Shown: positions 44,519-54,383, numbered from the stretch's first letter. The stretch: DNA of 64,000 nt from Nonlabens marinus S1-08 (GCF_000831385.1 NZ_AP014548.1:124001-188000), one strand, 5' to 3'. Notes: generated from the sequence alone by a model not told the origin. Numbers and translations are program-made.

Positions 44519-46324
44519 TTAGCTCAATTCTTTGTTTCTACGTTTGCGCTCGTTTTCATCTAGGAAAATTTTACGCAATCTCAAGAAGTTAGGAGTTACC
44601 TCAACATATTCATCCTTCTGGATGTATTCTAGTGCTTCTTCAAGAGTAAATTTCACTGGTGGAGCGATTTTTACTTTATCATCATTTCCTGCACTACGTA
44701 CGTTAGAAAGTTTCTTAGTCTTTGTCAAGTTGATCGCAAGATCATCCGGTCTAGAGTTCTCGCCTACTACTTGTCCTCCATAAATCTCTTCACCTGGGTG
44801 GATGAAGAACTTACCGCGGTCTTGTAGTTTATCCATAGAATAAGGAATAGAAGTTCCCTTTTCCATAGAGATCATAGAACCATTGATACGTCCTTGAATC
44901 TCGCCTTTATAAGGTTCGAACCCGATAAAACGGTGGTTCATGATCGCTTCTCCAGCTGTTGCTGTGATCAATTGGTTTCTAAGGCCTATGATACCGCGAG
45001 AAGGTATTTTGAATTCAATCAACATACGCTCTCCTTTAGGCGCCATACTAGTCATTTCACCTTTTCTCAAGGTTACCATGTCTACTGCCTTACCACTTAC
45101 GTTTTCTGGCAAGTCAATAGAAAGCTCTTCAATAGGCTCACATTTTACACCATCAATCTCCTTGATGATAACTTGTGGTTGACCTATCTGCAACTCATAA
45201 CCTTCACGACGCATAGTTTCAATCAATACAGAAAGGTGCAATACCCCACGGCCGAAAACCATGAACTTATCTGCCGCTCCTGTATCGTGAACTTGCAATG
45301 CAAGGTTTTTCTCTAATTCCTTAGTCAAGCGATCCTTAATGTGACGAGAAGTCACAAATTTTCCATCCTTACCGAAGAATGGGGAATCGTTGATCGTGAA
45401 CAACATGCTCATGGTAGGCTCATCGATAGCGATGGTTTCCATAGCTTCAGGGTTTTCAAAATCTGCGACAGAGTCGCCTATTTCAAAACCTTCTAAACCT
45501 ACAATCGCACAAATATCACCAGCCATTACTTCTTCTGCCTTGGCTTTTCCCATACCGTCAAAGACATATACTTCTTTGACTTTAGTTTTAGTTTGTGATC
45601 CATCACGCTTACATAATGTAACATTTTGTCCTTCCTTTATAGAACCTCTCTTGATACGGCCTATCGCGATACGACCGGTGTAGTTAGAGAAGTCTAGAGA
45701 TGTAATCAACAATTGAGTTGTTCCTTCTTCCACTTTAGGAGCTGGAACATGCTCGATAACCATATCTAACAGTGGCTCGATACTGTCTGTTTCATTTTTC
45801 CAGTCGTCAGACATCCAGTTGTTCTTCGCACTACCATAAACAGTAGGGAAATCCAGTTGCCATTCTTCAGCACCCAATTCGAACATCAAGTCAAAAACAG
45901 ACTCGTGAACCTCGTCTGGAGTACAGTTTTCTTTATCTACTTTATTTACAACAACACAAGGTTTCAAACCTAGGTCGATCGCTTTTTGTAATACAAAACG
46001 AGTTTGTGGCATAGGGCCTTCAAAGGCATCTACTAACAACAATACACCGTCAGCCATGTTCAATACACGTTCTACCTCTCCACCAAAATCGGCGTGACCA
46101 GGCGTGTCAATAATATTGATCTTCGTCCCTTTATACATCACTGAAACGTTTTTAGCAAGGATGGTAATCCCGCGTTCCCGTTCAATATCATTATTATCTA
46201 GGATCAAATCTCCCGTAGTTTCATTCTCACGGAATATTTCACAGTGGTGTAAAATCTTGTCTACCAGGGTCGTTTTACCGTGGTCAACGTGAGCAATAAT
46301 CGCAATGTTTCTAATATCTTTCAT
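44519..46324 (-). CDS. typA: TypA/BipA ribosome-associated GTPase
   Basis: A 601-residue translational GTPase: G1 (AHVDHGKTT), effector-region RGITI, G3 (DTPGHADF), G4 (NKVD), then EF-G-like domains and the BipA-specific C-terminal region. It aids ribosome assembly and stress adaptation. The ATG at 46324 is preferred to the frame start at 46351 because homologs start [19 protein letters not shown]. Confidence 0.96.
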   Translation of the reverse strand: MKDIRNIAIIAHVDHGKTTLVDKILHHCEIFRENETTGDLILDNNDIERERGITILAKNVSVMYKGTKINIIDTPGHADFGGEVERVLNMADGVLLLVDAFEGPMPQTRFVLQKAIDLGLKPCVVVNKVDKENCTPDEVHESVFDLMFELGAEEWQLDFPTVYGSAKNNWMSDDWKNETDSIEPLLDMVIEHVPAPKVEEGTTQLLITSLDFSNYTGRIAIGRIKRGSIKEGQNVTLCKRDGSQTKTKVKEVYVFDGMGKAKAEEVMAGDICAIVGLEGFEIGDSVADFENPEAMETIAIDEPTMSMLFTINDSPFFGKDGKFVTSRHIKDRLTKELEKNLALQVHDTGAADKFMVFGRGVLHLSVLIETMRREGYELQIGQPQVIIKEIDGVKCEPIEELSIDLPENVSGKAVDMVTLRKGEMTSMAPKGERMLIEFKIPSRGIIGLRNQLITATAGEAIMNHRFIGFEPYKGEIQGRINGSMISMEKGTSIPYSMDKLQDRGKFFIHPGEEIYGGQVVGENSRPDDLAINLTKTKKLSNVRSAGNDDKVKIAPPVKFTLEEALEYIQKDEYVEVTPNFLRLRKIFLDENERKRRNKELS

Positions 46325-46348
46325 AAAAATAGCGCTTCTTAGCGGCTG

Positions 46349-46356
46349 CAAAAGTA
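46349..46356 (-). promoter_or_regulatory. probable -7 box of typA
   Basis: TACTTTTG on the minus strand matches TAnnTTTG, 24 nt before the ATG. No good -33 TTG was found at the usual distance. Confidence 0.4.
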
Positions 46357-46446
46357 GTCTTATTTATTGGTTTTTAGCCCTTTGGTGCGTTAAAGTGGTT
46401 CTAAATGCAAGTGATTGATTTCCAGATATACTATTTATGTAGAGTT

Positions 46447-46462
46447 CGCTTTCGCGAAAGCG
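46447..46462. repeat. palindromic repeat copy 13 (intergenic)
   Basis: Core with TT/GA flanks in the region upstream of both typA and the esterase gene. Confidence 0.97.
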
Positions 46463-46514
46463 GAAAAATCTACCTCTATTTTACTACTTTTAAACTCTCT
46501 ACAATTCTGAACAC

Positions 46515-47330
46515 ATGAGACAACTTCTATTCGCTGCATTTTTTCTATATCAATTTACGTCCATTGCTCAATCGGTTTCTAAAAAGCCATTAGAAATAGG
46601 CGAGACTTTAAGCTTCAATTCTAAATACTTAAAAGAAAAAAGAGTTTTAAATGTGTATTTACCTGAGAGTTACTCCAGTAGCGCTAATGAAACGTATCCC
46701 GTAATTTATGTTCTGGATGGTTCTATAGATGAAGATTTCTTACACATGGCAGGATTGATTCAATTCCAATCTTACCCATGGATCAACAAAGTTCCAGAGG
46801 CTATCGTAGTGGGCATCGCAAATGTGGATCGCAAACGAGACTTTACAGATGAATCCAGCCAGGCTGCCGACAAAAAAGAGCTGCCAACTAGCGGTGGGTC
46901 TAGTGCTTTTATCTCTTTTCTAGACGACGAAGTAATTCCGTTGATTGAAAAATCCTATCGGACTAATGATTCCTCTACAATTGTTGGGCAATCTTTAGGT
47001 GGACTTTTAATTACTGAAATTCTTTACCGTCATTCTAATATGTTTGACAATTATTTGATCGTGAGCCCTAGTCTATGGTGGGACGATGAGCGCTGGTTGC
47101 TTTCAGAGCCGGCATACATTAATAATAGTAAGAGTGTTTACATAGCCGTGGGTAAGGAAGGTGAAGTTATGGAGCGAGTCGCTCAATCGTTGTATGAAAA
47201 ACTTCAATTGATGATAGGTAAAGATCACTCCATCCACTTTAGGTATTTTGACAATTTAGATCACGGAGACACCTTACATCTCGCGGCATATCATGGTCTC
47301 GAAGAAATCTTCAAATTTCGACGCATGTAA
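46515..47330 (+). CDS. secreted esterase (alpha/beta hydrolase, EsteraseD-like)
   Basis: A 271-residue protein with a short signal peptide and the EsteraseD/Fes-type fold: early VYLPESY...YPVIYVLDG, nucleophile serine in GQSLGG, late His in LDHGDT. Substrate unknown; relatives cleave siderophore esters or acyl-sugars. It is divergent from typA, with a repeat copy in the shared upstream region. Confidence 0.8.
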   Translation: MRQLLFAAFFLYQFTSIAQSVSKKPLEIGETLSFNSKYLKEKRVLNVYLPESYSSSANETYPVIYVLDGSIDEDFLHMAGLIQFQSYPWINKVPEAIVVGIANVDRKRDFTDESSQAADKKELPTSGGSSAFISFLDDEVIPLIEKSYRTNDSSTIVGQSLGGLLITEILYRHSNMFDNYLIVSPSLWWDDERWLLSEPAYINNSKSVYIAVGKEGEVMERVAQSLYEKLQLMIGKDHSIHFRYFDNLDHGDTLHLAAYHGLEEIFKFRRM

Positions 47331-47398
47331 CTGCGCATATAAAACACGTAGCACTTGTTAAGCTTCTCTTAATAAATAGGATTAAATCTGCTCTGGCT

Positions 47399-47427
47399 TT
47401 GTTAGGGATCTCTAATTTTTACCTTCG
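47399..47427 (+). promoter_or_regulatory. probable promoter of slyD-like gene
   Basis: TTG (47399-47401), 18 nt, then TACCTTCG (47420-47427), one mismatch from TAnnTTTG, 24 nt before the ATG. Confidence 0.4.
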
Positions 47428-47451
47428 CGTTTAAACGATAAAAAAGTTAAA

Positions 47452-47883
47452 ATGAGTCAAGTACAAGCAAACGACACCGTAAAAGTACATTACACAGGTA
47501 AACTGAAAAATGATGGCCGTGTCTTTGACACTTCAGAAAATAGAGAACCACTTGAGGCTAAATTAGGTCAAGGCCAATTGATTCCAGGGTTTGAAAAAGG
47601 ATTGATTGACATGAAAGTCAATGAAAAAAAGACCATTGAAATCCCAATGGATGAAGCTTATGGAGATGTTCAAAAAGAACTTTTTCATAAAGTAGAAAAA
47701 GATAAATTACCAGAAGAAATCAAGCCAGAAGTAGGCATGGGACTTATGGCACAAAATCCAGATGGAACAGAACGCCAATTGCGCGTCGCAGACGTTAAAG
47801 ATGATTTCATTATTGTGGATGCAAATCACCCACTGGCAGGACAGGATTTAGTTTTTGAACTAGAAGTAGTAGGAATCAACTAG
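47452..47883 (+). CDS. SlyD-type FKBP peptidyl-prolyl isomerase
   Basis: A 143-residue FKBP with insert-in-flap domain: VKVHYTGKL...GRVFDTS, QLIPGFEKGL and the inserted segment (about 72-120) are present. It lacks the His-rich tail of E. coli SlyD. It is a cytoplasmic folding catalyst, monocistronic and followed by a strong terminator. Confidence 0.9.
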   Translation: MSQVQANDTVKVHYTGKLKNDGRVFDTSENREPLEAKLGQGQLIPGFEKGLIDMKVNEKKTIEIPMDEAYGDVQKELFHKVEKDKLPEEIKPEVGMGLMAQNPDGTERQLRVADVKDDFIIVDANHPLAGQDLVFELEVVGIN

Positions 47884-47902
47884 GGATTAAACGGATTAAG
47901 GG

Positions 47903-47936
47903 AAACGCTCATTTGATTGATCTCAAATGAGCGTTT
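47903..47936 (+). terminator. rho-independent terminator of slyD-like gene
   Basis: A perfect 14-bp stem (47903-47916 with 47923-47936), 6-nt loop, then TTATTTTT. It probably also serves the convergent PH-domain gene. Confidence 0.92.
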
Positions 47937-47960
47937 TTATTTTTCTAGAGTGAGTATTTC

Positions 47961-48338
47961 TTAACAGGTTTTACTAGCTAAAAGTCTCTGTACTTTAAAT
48001 ACATCTACCGCTTTAGAGAATTTCTTGCTCACGCTAGGTAGATTCTCACTGGAAATCCAGATTTTCAATTCGGCATCACGATCAAAAGTACCTGCAGTTT
48101 CTAAAGAAAATCTAGAAATACTTTTATAAGGCATGGATTTCATATCCATTTTTTTTCCAGTAAAACCTTGTTTATCTATTAAGATCAACCTCTTGGTTGT
48201 GAATAGAAACACATCTCTAAACAAAACGAATCCCATTTCTACATTCTCATTTTCAATGAGCAAATGACCGTATTCTTTGAGAAGCTCCTCAACAGAAACC
48301 TCACCTGCATTACCTAACATCTTATCTATAAAACTCAT
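47961..48338 (-). CDS. bacterial PH-domain protein (YvbH-like)
   Basis: A 125-residue soluble protein matching the bacterial pleckstrin-homology domain: strands FVLFRDVFLFTTKRLILIDKQG, MPYKSISRFSLET and a C-terminal helix. The role is unknown; relatives are common in Bacteroidota. It is convergent with slyD. Confidence 0.75.
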   Translation of the reverse strand: MSFIDKMLGNAGEVSVEELLKEYGHLLIENENVEMGFVLFRDVFLFTTKRLILIDKQGFTGKKMDMKSMPYKSISRFSLETAGTFDRDAELKIWISSENLPSVSKKFSKAVDVFKVQRLLASKTC

Positions 48339-48507
48339 ACCTTATTTTATTGTTTAAGCAGCCTGCGGTCATCCCACCAGCATATTAATATGAGCTCTAA
48401 ATTATACAATTAGTACACCGTTAAATGGTAGAGTGATGTTAAAGAGAACAAAGTTCTGAAGTATGCGCTCCACAACTTAAATCAATCTTAAATTCCTGCT
48501 CAAAAAA

Positions 48508-48534
48508 AAACCGCTTCCCATAGGAAAGCGGTTT
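48508..48534 (-). terminator. rho-independent terminator of proteorhodopsin
   Basis: A 9-bp stem (48508-48516 with 48526-48534) followed on the minus strand by nine T, 21 nt past the rhodopsin stop. Confidence 0.85.
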
Positions 48535-48554
48535 AACTTTAAATGAAGGGATAA

Positions 48555-49295
48555 TTAATTAACTAATCCATCTTTCTTATTCGTTGCTTGTACAGCAAGA
48601 TTATAGATTACAAGACCGAAACCGATTTTATTAATAGCGTCTCCAATGTTGTAAATCACGTTGAGATCCCATCCTCCAAAAATGGAGTCATACCATCCTG
48701 GAGTTCCCGCCATGTAACCAATAGGGTAAATCGCCCAACCAACTAATACAAACCAGCAAAGTGTTTTGTGAGCGGCTAGAACATCGCCTCCAGCTGCAAC
48801 TGCGAGCTTTTTAGCCTTACCAAACCAAATTTCAATAACAATCCAAAAATATGCTACTCCTGAAAAGAGACCCCATAACCAAGCATTACCTCTATCTACC
48901 GCCTCACCGAAGTATCCTGTAACCAGCATTACTACTGATAGGAATATTAACTTCCACATCAATGATTTCTTTGCTCCTGCTACTTTAAGGATCAAGTAGA
49001 ATTCCACACACATCAACGGCACGGTAAGCACCCAGTCCACATACCTAAAAAACACAGGCGACTCTGCAAAGCCAGACCAGTAATCGCGCATGTACCAGTA
49101 ATGTACTGCAGCAATAAACGTAATGAGTCCAGAGACTAAGATAGAAGTGCGCCACTTTCTTTCAAAACTACTCATGGATAAGAAGAAGAAGGCACTTGCT
49201 GCCATCATGGCCATACACCCTACAAAAAAGGTGAAGCCTACATAATCGTCGGCGGCTAATCGCACTACCTCGATATTTAAGAGTAAATTATTCAT
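48555..49295 (-). CDS. proteorhodopsin, light-driven proton pump (DTE type, green)
   Basis: A seven-helix rhodopsin of 246 residues. Helix C carries the proton pump set Asp87, Thr91, Glu98 (RYVDWVLTVPLMCVEF). His65 lies in helix B and retinal binds Lys223 (GDAINK), with Asp219 as second counter-ion. Position 95, the spectral tuning site, is Met, as in flavobacterial green-absorbing pumps. It makes a proton gradient in light. It is divergent from blh with an 86-nt intergenic region and has its own terminator, so the two are separately regulated. Confidence 0.96.
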   Translation of the reverse strand: MNNLLLNIEVVRLAADDYVGFTFFVGCMAMMAASAFFFLSMSSFERKWRTSILVSGLITFIAAVHYWYMRDYWSGFAESPVFFRYVDWVLTVPLMCVEFYLILKVAGAKKSLMWKLIFLSVVMLVTGYFGEAVDRGNAWLWGLFSGVAYFWIVIEIWFGKAKKLAVAAGGDVLAAHKTLCWFVLVGWAIYPIGYMAGTPGWYDSIFGGWDLNVIYNIGDAINKIGFGLVIYNLAVQATNKKDGLVN

Positions 49296-49362
49296 AATTA
49301 AAGAATTTTTTGTTCAACTAAATTTACAGAACTTTAAACAAAACCTTTTTATTTCATTAAGT

Positions 49363-49370
49363 TATTTTTG
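49363..49370 (+). promoter_or_regulatory. probable -7 box of blh
   Basis: TATTTTTG matches TAnnTTTG exactly and lies 11 nt before the blh ATG, implying a very short leader. No -33 TTG is at the usual distance. I could not find a clear promoter for the divergent rhodopsin. Confidence 0.35.
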
Positions 49371-49381
49371 TAAGATTATTC

Positions 49382-50263
49382 ATGGAGGCATCAAAAAATT
49401 TATATAACGGTATTCTCATCCTTAGTCTTTTTGCACTATGGCTTGCATTGAGAATCACAGATGGAGTAGAATACACGATTTCCATCATGCTCATATTATC
49501 GATTGGAATAGGTCATGGCGCTAATGATTTAAAGATTTATTTCAAAAAAGAAAAGCTTAGCTGGCGCAAAATCATTTCATTTATAGCGGTTTATGCACTG
49601 ATGGTAGCCAGCATATTTTGCGGCTTCTTTTTACTTCCTGATCTAATGCTGTGTCTATTTCTTTTAGCAAGCGGTTATCATTTTGGGCAAGAGCATTTTG
49701 AAAAGTATACATTAGATCGTTCCATACTTACCTACTTATTTGAAATGAGTTATGGACTTTCTATCATCCTGTGCTTGCTGTATATAAATAGCGCGGAAAG
49801 TCTTGCGGTAATAAACGATTTAATTGAGACTGAAATAACGGCTGACTGGTTGATGATTTCTCTTATCGGGAGCACTGTAATATGTTTATTTACTGGAATT
49901 AAAACCATACGATCTATCGCTGGCAGCAACATTCTAAGAGAATTACTGTATTTGTTAGTTCTATTTGTGCTGTTTGATAGCAGCAGCTTGATTTGGGGCT
50001 TTGGAATCTATTTCGTCCTATGGCATAGTGTTCCCTCAATGTACCAACAAATTGAGCATTTACATGGCGCCGTCTCCTTGAAAACACTTTGGAAGTATAT
50101 CAAAAACTCTCTACTCTATTGGCTATTAGCCTTAGGTTTTCTGGCAGCACTCTATTATGTTTTAATAGACAATGAAACTTTATTTCTAACAATATTGGTC
50201 TCCTTTCTAGGTGCGATAACTTTCCCACACTTGCTGGTGATGCATCGATTGTACAAACAATGA
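49382..50263 (+). CDS. blh: beta-carotene 15,15'-dioxygenase, Brp/Blh family
   Basis: A 293-residue membrane protein with the conserved histidines of the Brp/Blh family (GIGHGANDL, GYHFGQEHF, LWHSVPSMYQQIEHL). It cleaves beta-carotene into two retinals, supplying the rhodopsin beside it. Its substrate can come from the crtY pathway at 0-3 kb. It is followed by a repeat copy 64 nt downstream. Confidence 0.95.
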   Translation: MEASKNLYNGILILSLFALWLALRITDGVEYTISIMLILSIGIGHGANDLKIYFKKEKLSWRKIISFIAVYALMVASIFCGFFLLPDLMLCLFLLASGYHFGQEHFEKYTLDRSILTYLFEMSYGLSIILCLLYINSAESLAVINDLIETEITADWLMISLIGSTVICLFTGIKTIRSIAGSNILRELLYLLVLFVLFDSSSLIWGFGIYFVLWHSVPSMYQQIEHLHGAVSLKTLWKYIKNSLLYWLLALGFLAALYYVLIDNETLFLTILVSFLGAITFPHLLVMHRLYKQ

Positions 50264-50327
50264 CAAGGTCGTGTCCCGCAACCGCTTCTTTTAAACTTGA
50301 TTGTTGCAGGAAAAATTGTTTTTATTT

Positions 50328-50343
50328 CGCTTTCGCGAAAGCG
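50328..50343. repeat. palindromic repeat copy 14 (intergenic)
   Basis: Full 20-mer (palindrome 50325-50346) between blh and the ffh promoter. Confidence 0.97.
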
Positions 50344-50386
50344 AAAAAATCCTCCACCTCATCGCATAGATTAAGGCTCTAAAACC

Positions 50387-50417
50387 TTGAACGCCACCCA
50401 GCGGTATTCTATCTTTG
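50387..50417 (+). promoter_or_regulatory. Bacteroidetes-type promoter of ffh
   Basis: TTG (50387-50389), 20 nt, then TATCTTTG (50410-50417), 24 nt before the ATG. Both boxes match exactly. It lies 43 nt downstream of a repeat copy. Confidence 0.75.
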
Positions 50418-50441
50418 CTTTCTTTAAAATGCGTATAGAAT

Positions 50442-51770
50442 ATGTTTGATAATTTAACGGACAAACTGGACAAGGCGATGCACGTCCTTAAAGGACATGG
50501 TAGCATCACTGAGGTTAATGTGGCTGATACACTTAAGGAAATACGTCGCGCACTTGTCGATGCGGATGTGAATTATAAAATCGCCAAAGAATTCACGGCG
50601 ACTGCAAAAGAAAAAGCAATAGGCCAAGGTGTTCTTACCACCCTTAAGCCAGGACAACTTCTAACTAAAATTGTCAAAGACGAGCTCACGGAACTTATGG
50701 GAGGCTCTGTTGAAGGGATGAATCTTTCTGGCAATCCTAGTATTATATTGATGTCCGGTTTGCAAGGTTCAGGTAAAACGACTTTTTCTGGAAAATTGGC
50801 AAATTATCTCAAAACCAAAAAAAGTAAAAAGCCCCTATTAGTTGCTTGTGACATTTACCGTCCTGCAGCAATTGACCAGTTGCATGTAGTGGGAGAGCAA
50901 ATAGGCGTTGAGGTTTTTTCCAACAGAGACGAGAAAGATCCTGTAAAAATTTCTGAAGCTGCAATAGCATATGCTAAACAGAACGGTTTCAACGCCGTGA
51001 TAATAGATACTGCTGGTCGTCTTGCTATCGACGAGCAAATGATGAAAGAAATTGCAGATGTACATGCTGCGGTGAAGCCACACGAGACCTTATTTGTTGT
51101 GGATTCCATGACTGGTCAAGATGCCGTGAATACAGCCAAAGCCTTTAACGAGCGTTTAAATTTTGACGGTGTTGTACTTACTAAATTAGATGGTGACACC
51201 CGTGGTGGTGCCGCACTATCTATTAAATCTGTAGTAGATAAGCCTATCAAATTTATAGGTACTGGAGAAAAAATGGAAGCGATTGATGTGTTCTACCCAG
51301 AGCGTATGGCAGATCGTATTCTAGGGATGGGTGATGTGGTATCTCTTGTAGAACGTGCACAAGAGCAGTTTGATGAAGAGGAAGCAAGGAAGTTGAGTAA
51401 AAAGATCGCTAAGAACCAGTTCGGTTTTGATGACTTCTTATCCCAAATCCAGCAAATCAAAAAAATGGGTAACATGAAGGACCTGATGGGAATGATCCCT
51501 GGCGCAGGTAAAATGTTGAAAGATGTCGATATTGATGACGATGCTTTTAAAGGTATAGAAGCCATCATTCATTCTATGACAATTGAAGAGCGCACCCAGC
51601 CTCAAGTAATCAATGGTTCCCGTAAGAAGCGTATCGCAGCAGGAAGCGGTACCAGCGTTACTGAAGTAAACCAGCTATTGAAGCAATTTGACCAGATGAG
51701 CAAGATGATGAAAATGATGCAAGGTGGCAAAGGAAAAGCCATGATGCAGGCGATGAGCAAAATGCGCTAA
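50442..51770 (+). CDS. ffh: signal recognition particle protein Ffh
   Basis: A 442-residue SRP54 GTPase: N-domain, P-loop GLQGSGKTT, DTAGR, TKLDGDTRGG, and a Met-rich M-domain ending MMKMMQGGKGKAMMQAMSKM. It targets nascent membrane proteins to the translocon through FtsY. folD follows after 24 nt. Confidence 0.97.
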   Translation: MFDNLTDKLDKAMHVLKGHGSITEVNVADTLKEIRRALVDADVNYKIAKEFTATAKEKAIGQGVLTTLKPGQLLTKIVKDELTELMGGSVEGMNLSGNPSIILMSGLQGSGKTTFSGKLANYLKTKKSKKPLLVACDIYRPAAIDQLHVVGEQIGVEVFSNRDEKDPVKISEAAIAYAKQNGFNAVIIDTAGRLAIDEQMMKEIADVHAAVKPHETLFVVDSMTGQDAVNTAKAFNERLNFDGVVLTKLDGDTRGGAALSIKSVVDKPIKFIGTGEKMEAIDVFYPERMADRILGMGDVVSLVERAQEQFDEEEARKLSKKIAKNQFGFDDFLSQIQQIKKMGNMKDLMGMIPGAGKMLKDVDIDDDAFKGIEAIIHSMTIEERTQPQVINGSRKKRIAAGSGTSVTEVNQLLKQFDQMSKMMKMMQGGKGKAMMQAMSKMR

Positions 51771-51794
51771 AAAACAAATTTCAAAAAATAACCT

Positions 51795-52685
51795 ATGATC
51801 ATTTTAGACGGTAAAAAAACTTCAAACGATATAAAGGACGAGATCACACAGATCGTCCAAGAGATGAAGAATAACGGTGAGAAAGTACCACACCTTGCCG
51901 CAGTTATCGTTGGGAATGATGGAGCGAGTTTGACTTATGTAGGATCTAAGGTCCGTGCCTGTGAACGTGTAGGTTTTGAAAGTACCATGGTACGCATGCC
52001 TAACACTACCAGCGAAACAGAATTGCTGCGTGAAATTCATAAATTAAACAAGAATCCAGACATTGATGGATTTATTGTTCAATTGCCGTTGCCTAAGCAA
52101 ATAGATACCCAAAAAGTATTGATGGCCGTGGATCCAGACAAAGATGTAGACGGCTTTCACCCGACTAATTTTGGTCGTATGGCACTGGACATGAGCACGT
52201 TTATTCCTGCAACACCATTTGGGATTTTAGAGTTATTAGAACGTTACGACGTATCTACTAAAGGGAAACACACTGTTGTTATTGGAAGATCCCATATCGT
52301 GGGACGTCCTATGAGTATTTTGATGGGACGCAAAGGGTTTCCCGGAAATTCTACAGTGACTTTAACGCACAGCCACACTAAAAACATCACACAAATCACC
52401 TCGCAGGCTGATATTATCATTACAGCTTTGGGCGTTCCCGGATTCCTAAAAGCCGAAATGGTAAAAGAAGGTGCTGTTATTATCGATGTAGGCATTACTC
52501 GTGTTCCTGACGAGTCTAGAGAACGTGGTTATTATATTACGGGTGACGTAGATTTTGAAAACGTTTCTAAAAAAGTAAGTCACATCACTCCCGTTCCTGG
52601 AGGTGTAGGCCCTATGACTATTGCGATGTTATTGAAAAATACGTTGCTAGCCAGGGAGCGTCATAGAGAAGCTTCAGGGCAGTAA
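51795..52685 (+). CDS. folD: FolD bifunctional methylene-THF dehydrogenase/cyclohydrolase
   Basis: A 296-residue enzyme: YVGSK active-site lysine motif, QLPLPKQ, VDGFHP and the Rossmann GRSHIVGRP are present, with PGGVGPMT near the end. It interconverts C1-tetrahydrofolates and makes NADPH. It is probably co-transcribed with ffh. A repeat copy lies 12 nt past the stop. Confidence 0.97.
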   Translation: MIILDGKKTSNDIKDEITQIVQEMKNNGEKVPHLAAVIVGNDGASLTYVGSKVRACERVGFESTMVRMPNTTSETELLREIHKLNKNPDIDGFIVQLPLPKQIDTQKVLMAVDPDKDVDGFHPTNFGRMALDMSTFIPATPFGILELLERYDVSTKGKHTVVIGRSHIVGRPMSILMGRKGFPGNSTVTLTHSHTKNITQITSQADIIITALGVPGFLKAEMVKEGAVIIDVGITRVPDESRERGYYITGDVDFENVSKKVSHITPVPGGVGPMTIAMLLKNTLLARERHREASGQ

Positions 52686-52697
52686 GGTTATTATATT

Positions 52698-52713
52698 CGC
52701 TTTCGCGAAAGCG
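52698..52713. repeat. palindromic repeat copy 15 (intergenic)
   Basis: Full 20-mer, 12 nt after the folD stop. Confidence 0.97.
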
Positions 52714-52747
52714 AAAAACACTATTAACAAACAATCATTTAACTGAA

Positions 52748-52999
52748 ATGAGGAATCTGTTCATTTATTATTTTTTGATTTTATTACCGCCAGTCCTTTT
52801 ATTTTGGTTTAAGGACAGTGCAGGTATTAGCTCAACTGTCTGGATTGCTTCTATCTCAGGTTATGCATTAGTTTATCGTACTTATGTTGATGGCAAGAGG
52901 CTTGCTGCAAAAAATATAATTCGAGAAAAGGACATCTGGAAAATGATCCTGCCTGGAAGAAGGTGGTTGCACTTCAGAGAATTATATCTAAAGCCTTAA
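52748..52999 (+). CDS. hypothetical small membrane protein
   Basis: An 83-residue protein with two hydrophobic N-terminal segments (about 4-20 and 27-45) and a basic soluble tail. No family recognised. The frame fills the gap between folD and the convergent metallopeptidase gene. Confidence 0.6.
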   Translation: MRNLFIYYFLILLPPVLLFWFKDSAGISSTVWIASISGYALVYRTYVDGKRLAAKNIIREKDIWKMILPGRRWLHFRELYLKP

Positions 53000-53015
53000 A
53001 TAGCAAAAAAGGCTT
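52991..53015. terminator. possible bidirectional hairpin
   Basis: A 7-bp stem (52991-52997 with 53009-53015) with an A-rich loop, between two convergent genes and overlapping the stop codon of the first. Confidence 0.35.
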
Positions 53016-53024
53016 CTTTAAAAT

Positions 53025-53795
53025 CTATTTTCCTCCGTTCGCTTGTAAGTCTGCTAGACATTGACTGTCCAATTGCGGAATACTTGTCATATTCATCATG
53101 TTGAGGACATTACCTCCATTAATCTCAAAAAACATGAGGCAACCTTCAACATTACAGTGATTGTCACTATTCGCATCTTCATGGGCGCTTTGTAAGGGCG
53201 TCCCCAGATTTACCAATCCCATCAAGTGAGCAAACTCGTGATTATAAACTGTAGTTTCTAGATCAACCCTAGAAGGCTGCCCCACACCCCCACTGAATCG
53301 CTCTACCGTATTTTGATAAATCACGAGTGAAGTATTTCTATAGGCGGTTCCTAACACTACAGAATTGCCTTCATCTTTTTCATTGGGCTTGTCAACAAAT
53401 ATGACACTTACTGCGATGGTGTTATCTCTCGTGTAGCTGGTGCGATTTGCATCTTCAAGATTTCTAACTTCCTCAATGGTGTACTCAGCCCCAGTATCGT
53501 CAGTTATATTTCTTTCTGTGAAATTAATGCCGCTGGGTTTATTGAGACGTTGCTGTAAAAAGCTTTTCAAATTGTCAATTGAGCTGGCTTCTGGTCTAAT
53601 TCCATTTACATACAACAACTCTACCTCTAGTTGATTAAAAGTGTTGCCTCTCAATAATTCTTCAGCACTAGCTCCAGTATTTCTAAGATTAGCGCTGCCA
53701 TTGTTACCTGGGCTGTCCACTACATCGCTGGTATCGTCACTCCCACAACTTGCTAGGATCAAGGCTAAAGCAATTCCTACTAATTTAATTTTCAT
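53025..53795 (-). CDS. metzincin-like zinc metallopeptidase lipoprotein
   Basis: A 256-residue lipoprotein (Cys17 in LASCGSDD) whose zinc motif HEFAHLMGLVNLG has the HExxHxxG start of metzincins. A downstream CLMFFE segment may serve as the Met-turn. It is probably a secreted or surface protease, though the Asn/Leu replacing the usual third-ligand region makes activity uncertain. The ATG at 53795 gives the cleaner signal. Confidence 0.75.
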   Translation of the reverse strand: MKIKLVGIALALILASCGSDDTSDVVDSPGNNGSANLRNTGASAEELLRGNTFNQLEVELLYVNGIRPEASSIDNLKSFLQQRLNKPSGINFTERNITDDTGAEYTIEEVRNLEDANRTSYTRDNTIAVSVIFVDKPNEKDEGNSVVLGTAYRNTSLVIYQNTVERFSGGVGQPSRVDLETTVYNHEFAHLMGLVNLGTPLQSAHEDANSDNHCNVEGCLMFFEINGGNVLNMMNMTSIPQLDSQCLADLQANGGK

Positions 53796-53891
53796 TTTAC
53801 TTGATTTTATATTCACAATACTACTACTCTAACGCATTACAAGATCCAAAGGATCTGCTAAAATCCCGTCTATAATTCCGATATTGCAACA

Positions 53892-54383
53892 ATGATTTCG
53901 CCCACGGACCTTCCAGTTTTAGCTGCACAACGCAAAAAGGAGAACGTTGCTTTTTTCAAAAAATTGAAACGTAAGACTCCTAAAAACCTAGATCAAATCA
54001 CTCAACAACTACATAATGATGTGTTTGAAGAGGTGGATTGTTTAAAATGTGCCAATTGTTGCAAAACCACTGGTCCTTTATTTACGGAAAGCGACATCAA
54101 TCGGATTGCGAAACACTTTAAAATGAAGCCCGGCGCATTTATTGAATCCTATTTAAGGATAGATGAAGACCGTGATTATGTGTTGCAAAACACACCTTGT
54201 TCATTTTTAGGTGCGGATAACTACTGCGGTATTTATGAGGTTAGACCTAAGGCCTGCCGGGAATACCCACATACGGATCGGAGAAAACTACAGCAGATAG
54301 GTTCACTCACAGTTGCTAACACATTTATTTGTCCAGCAGCCTATACTATAGTCGAACGTATGAAAGAAGCGGTGAATCATTAA
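53892..54383 (+). CDS. YkgJ-family cysteine cluster protein
   Basis: A 163-residue protein with the family's metal-binding cysteines: CLKCANCC, then TPCSFL, YCGIYEVRPKACREYP. YkgJ proteins bind zinc or an iron-sulfur cluster. The biochemical role is unclear, though some relatives are oxidoreductases. Confidence 0.88.
   Translation: MISPTDLPVLAAQRKKENVAFFKKLKRKTPKNLDQITQQLHNDVFEEVDCLKCANCCKTTGPLFTESDINRIAKHFKMKPGAFIESYLRIDEDRDYVLQNTPCSFLGADNYCGIYEVRPKACREYPHTDRRKLQQIGSLTVANTFICPAAYTIVERMKEAVNH

Noticed and set aside
48339..48554. Small gene or riboswitch upstream of the PH-domain gene
   Set aside because: Only the rhodopsin terminator is supported. No frame with plausible start and composition was found.
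50264..50441. SRP RNA or other structured RNA next to ffh
   Set aside because: No SRP-like hairpin or tetraloop could be recognised. The region is explained by a repeat copy and the ffh promoter.
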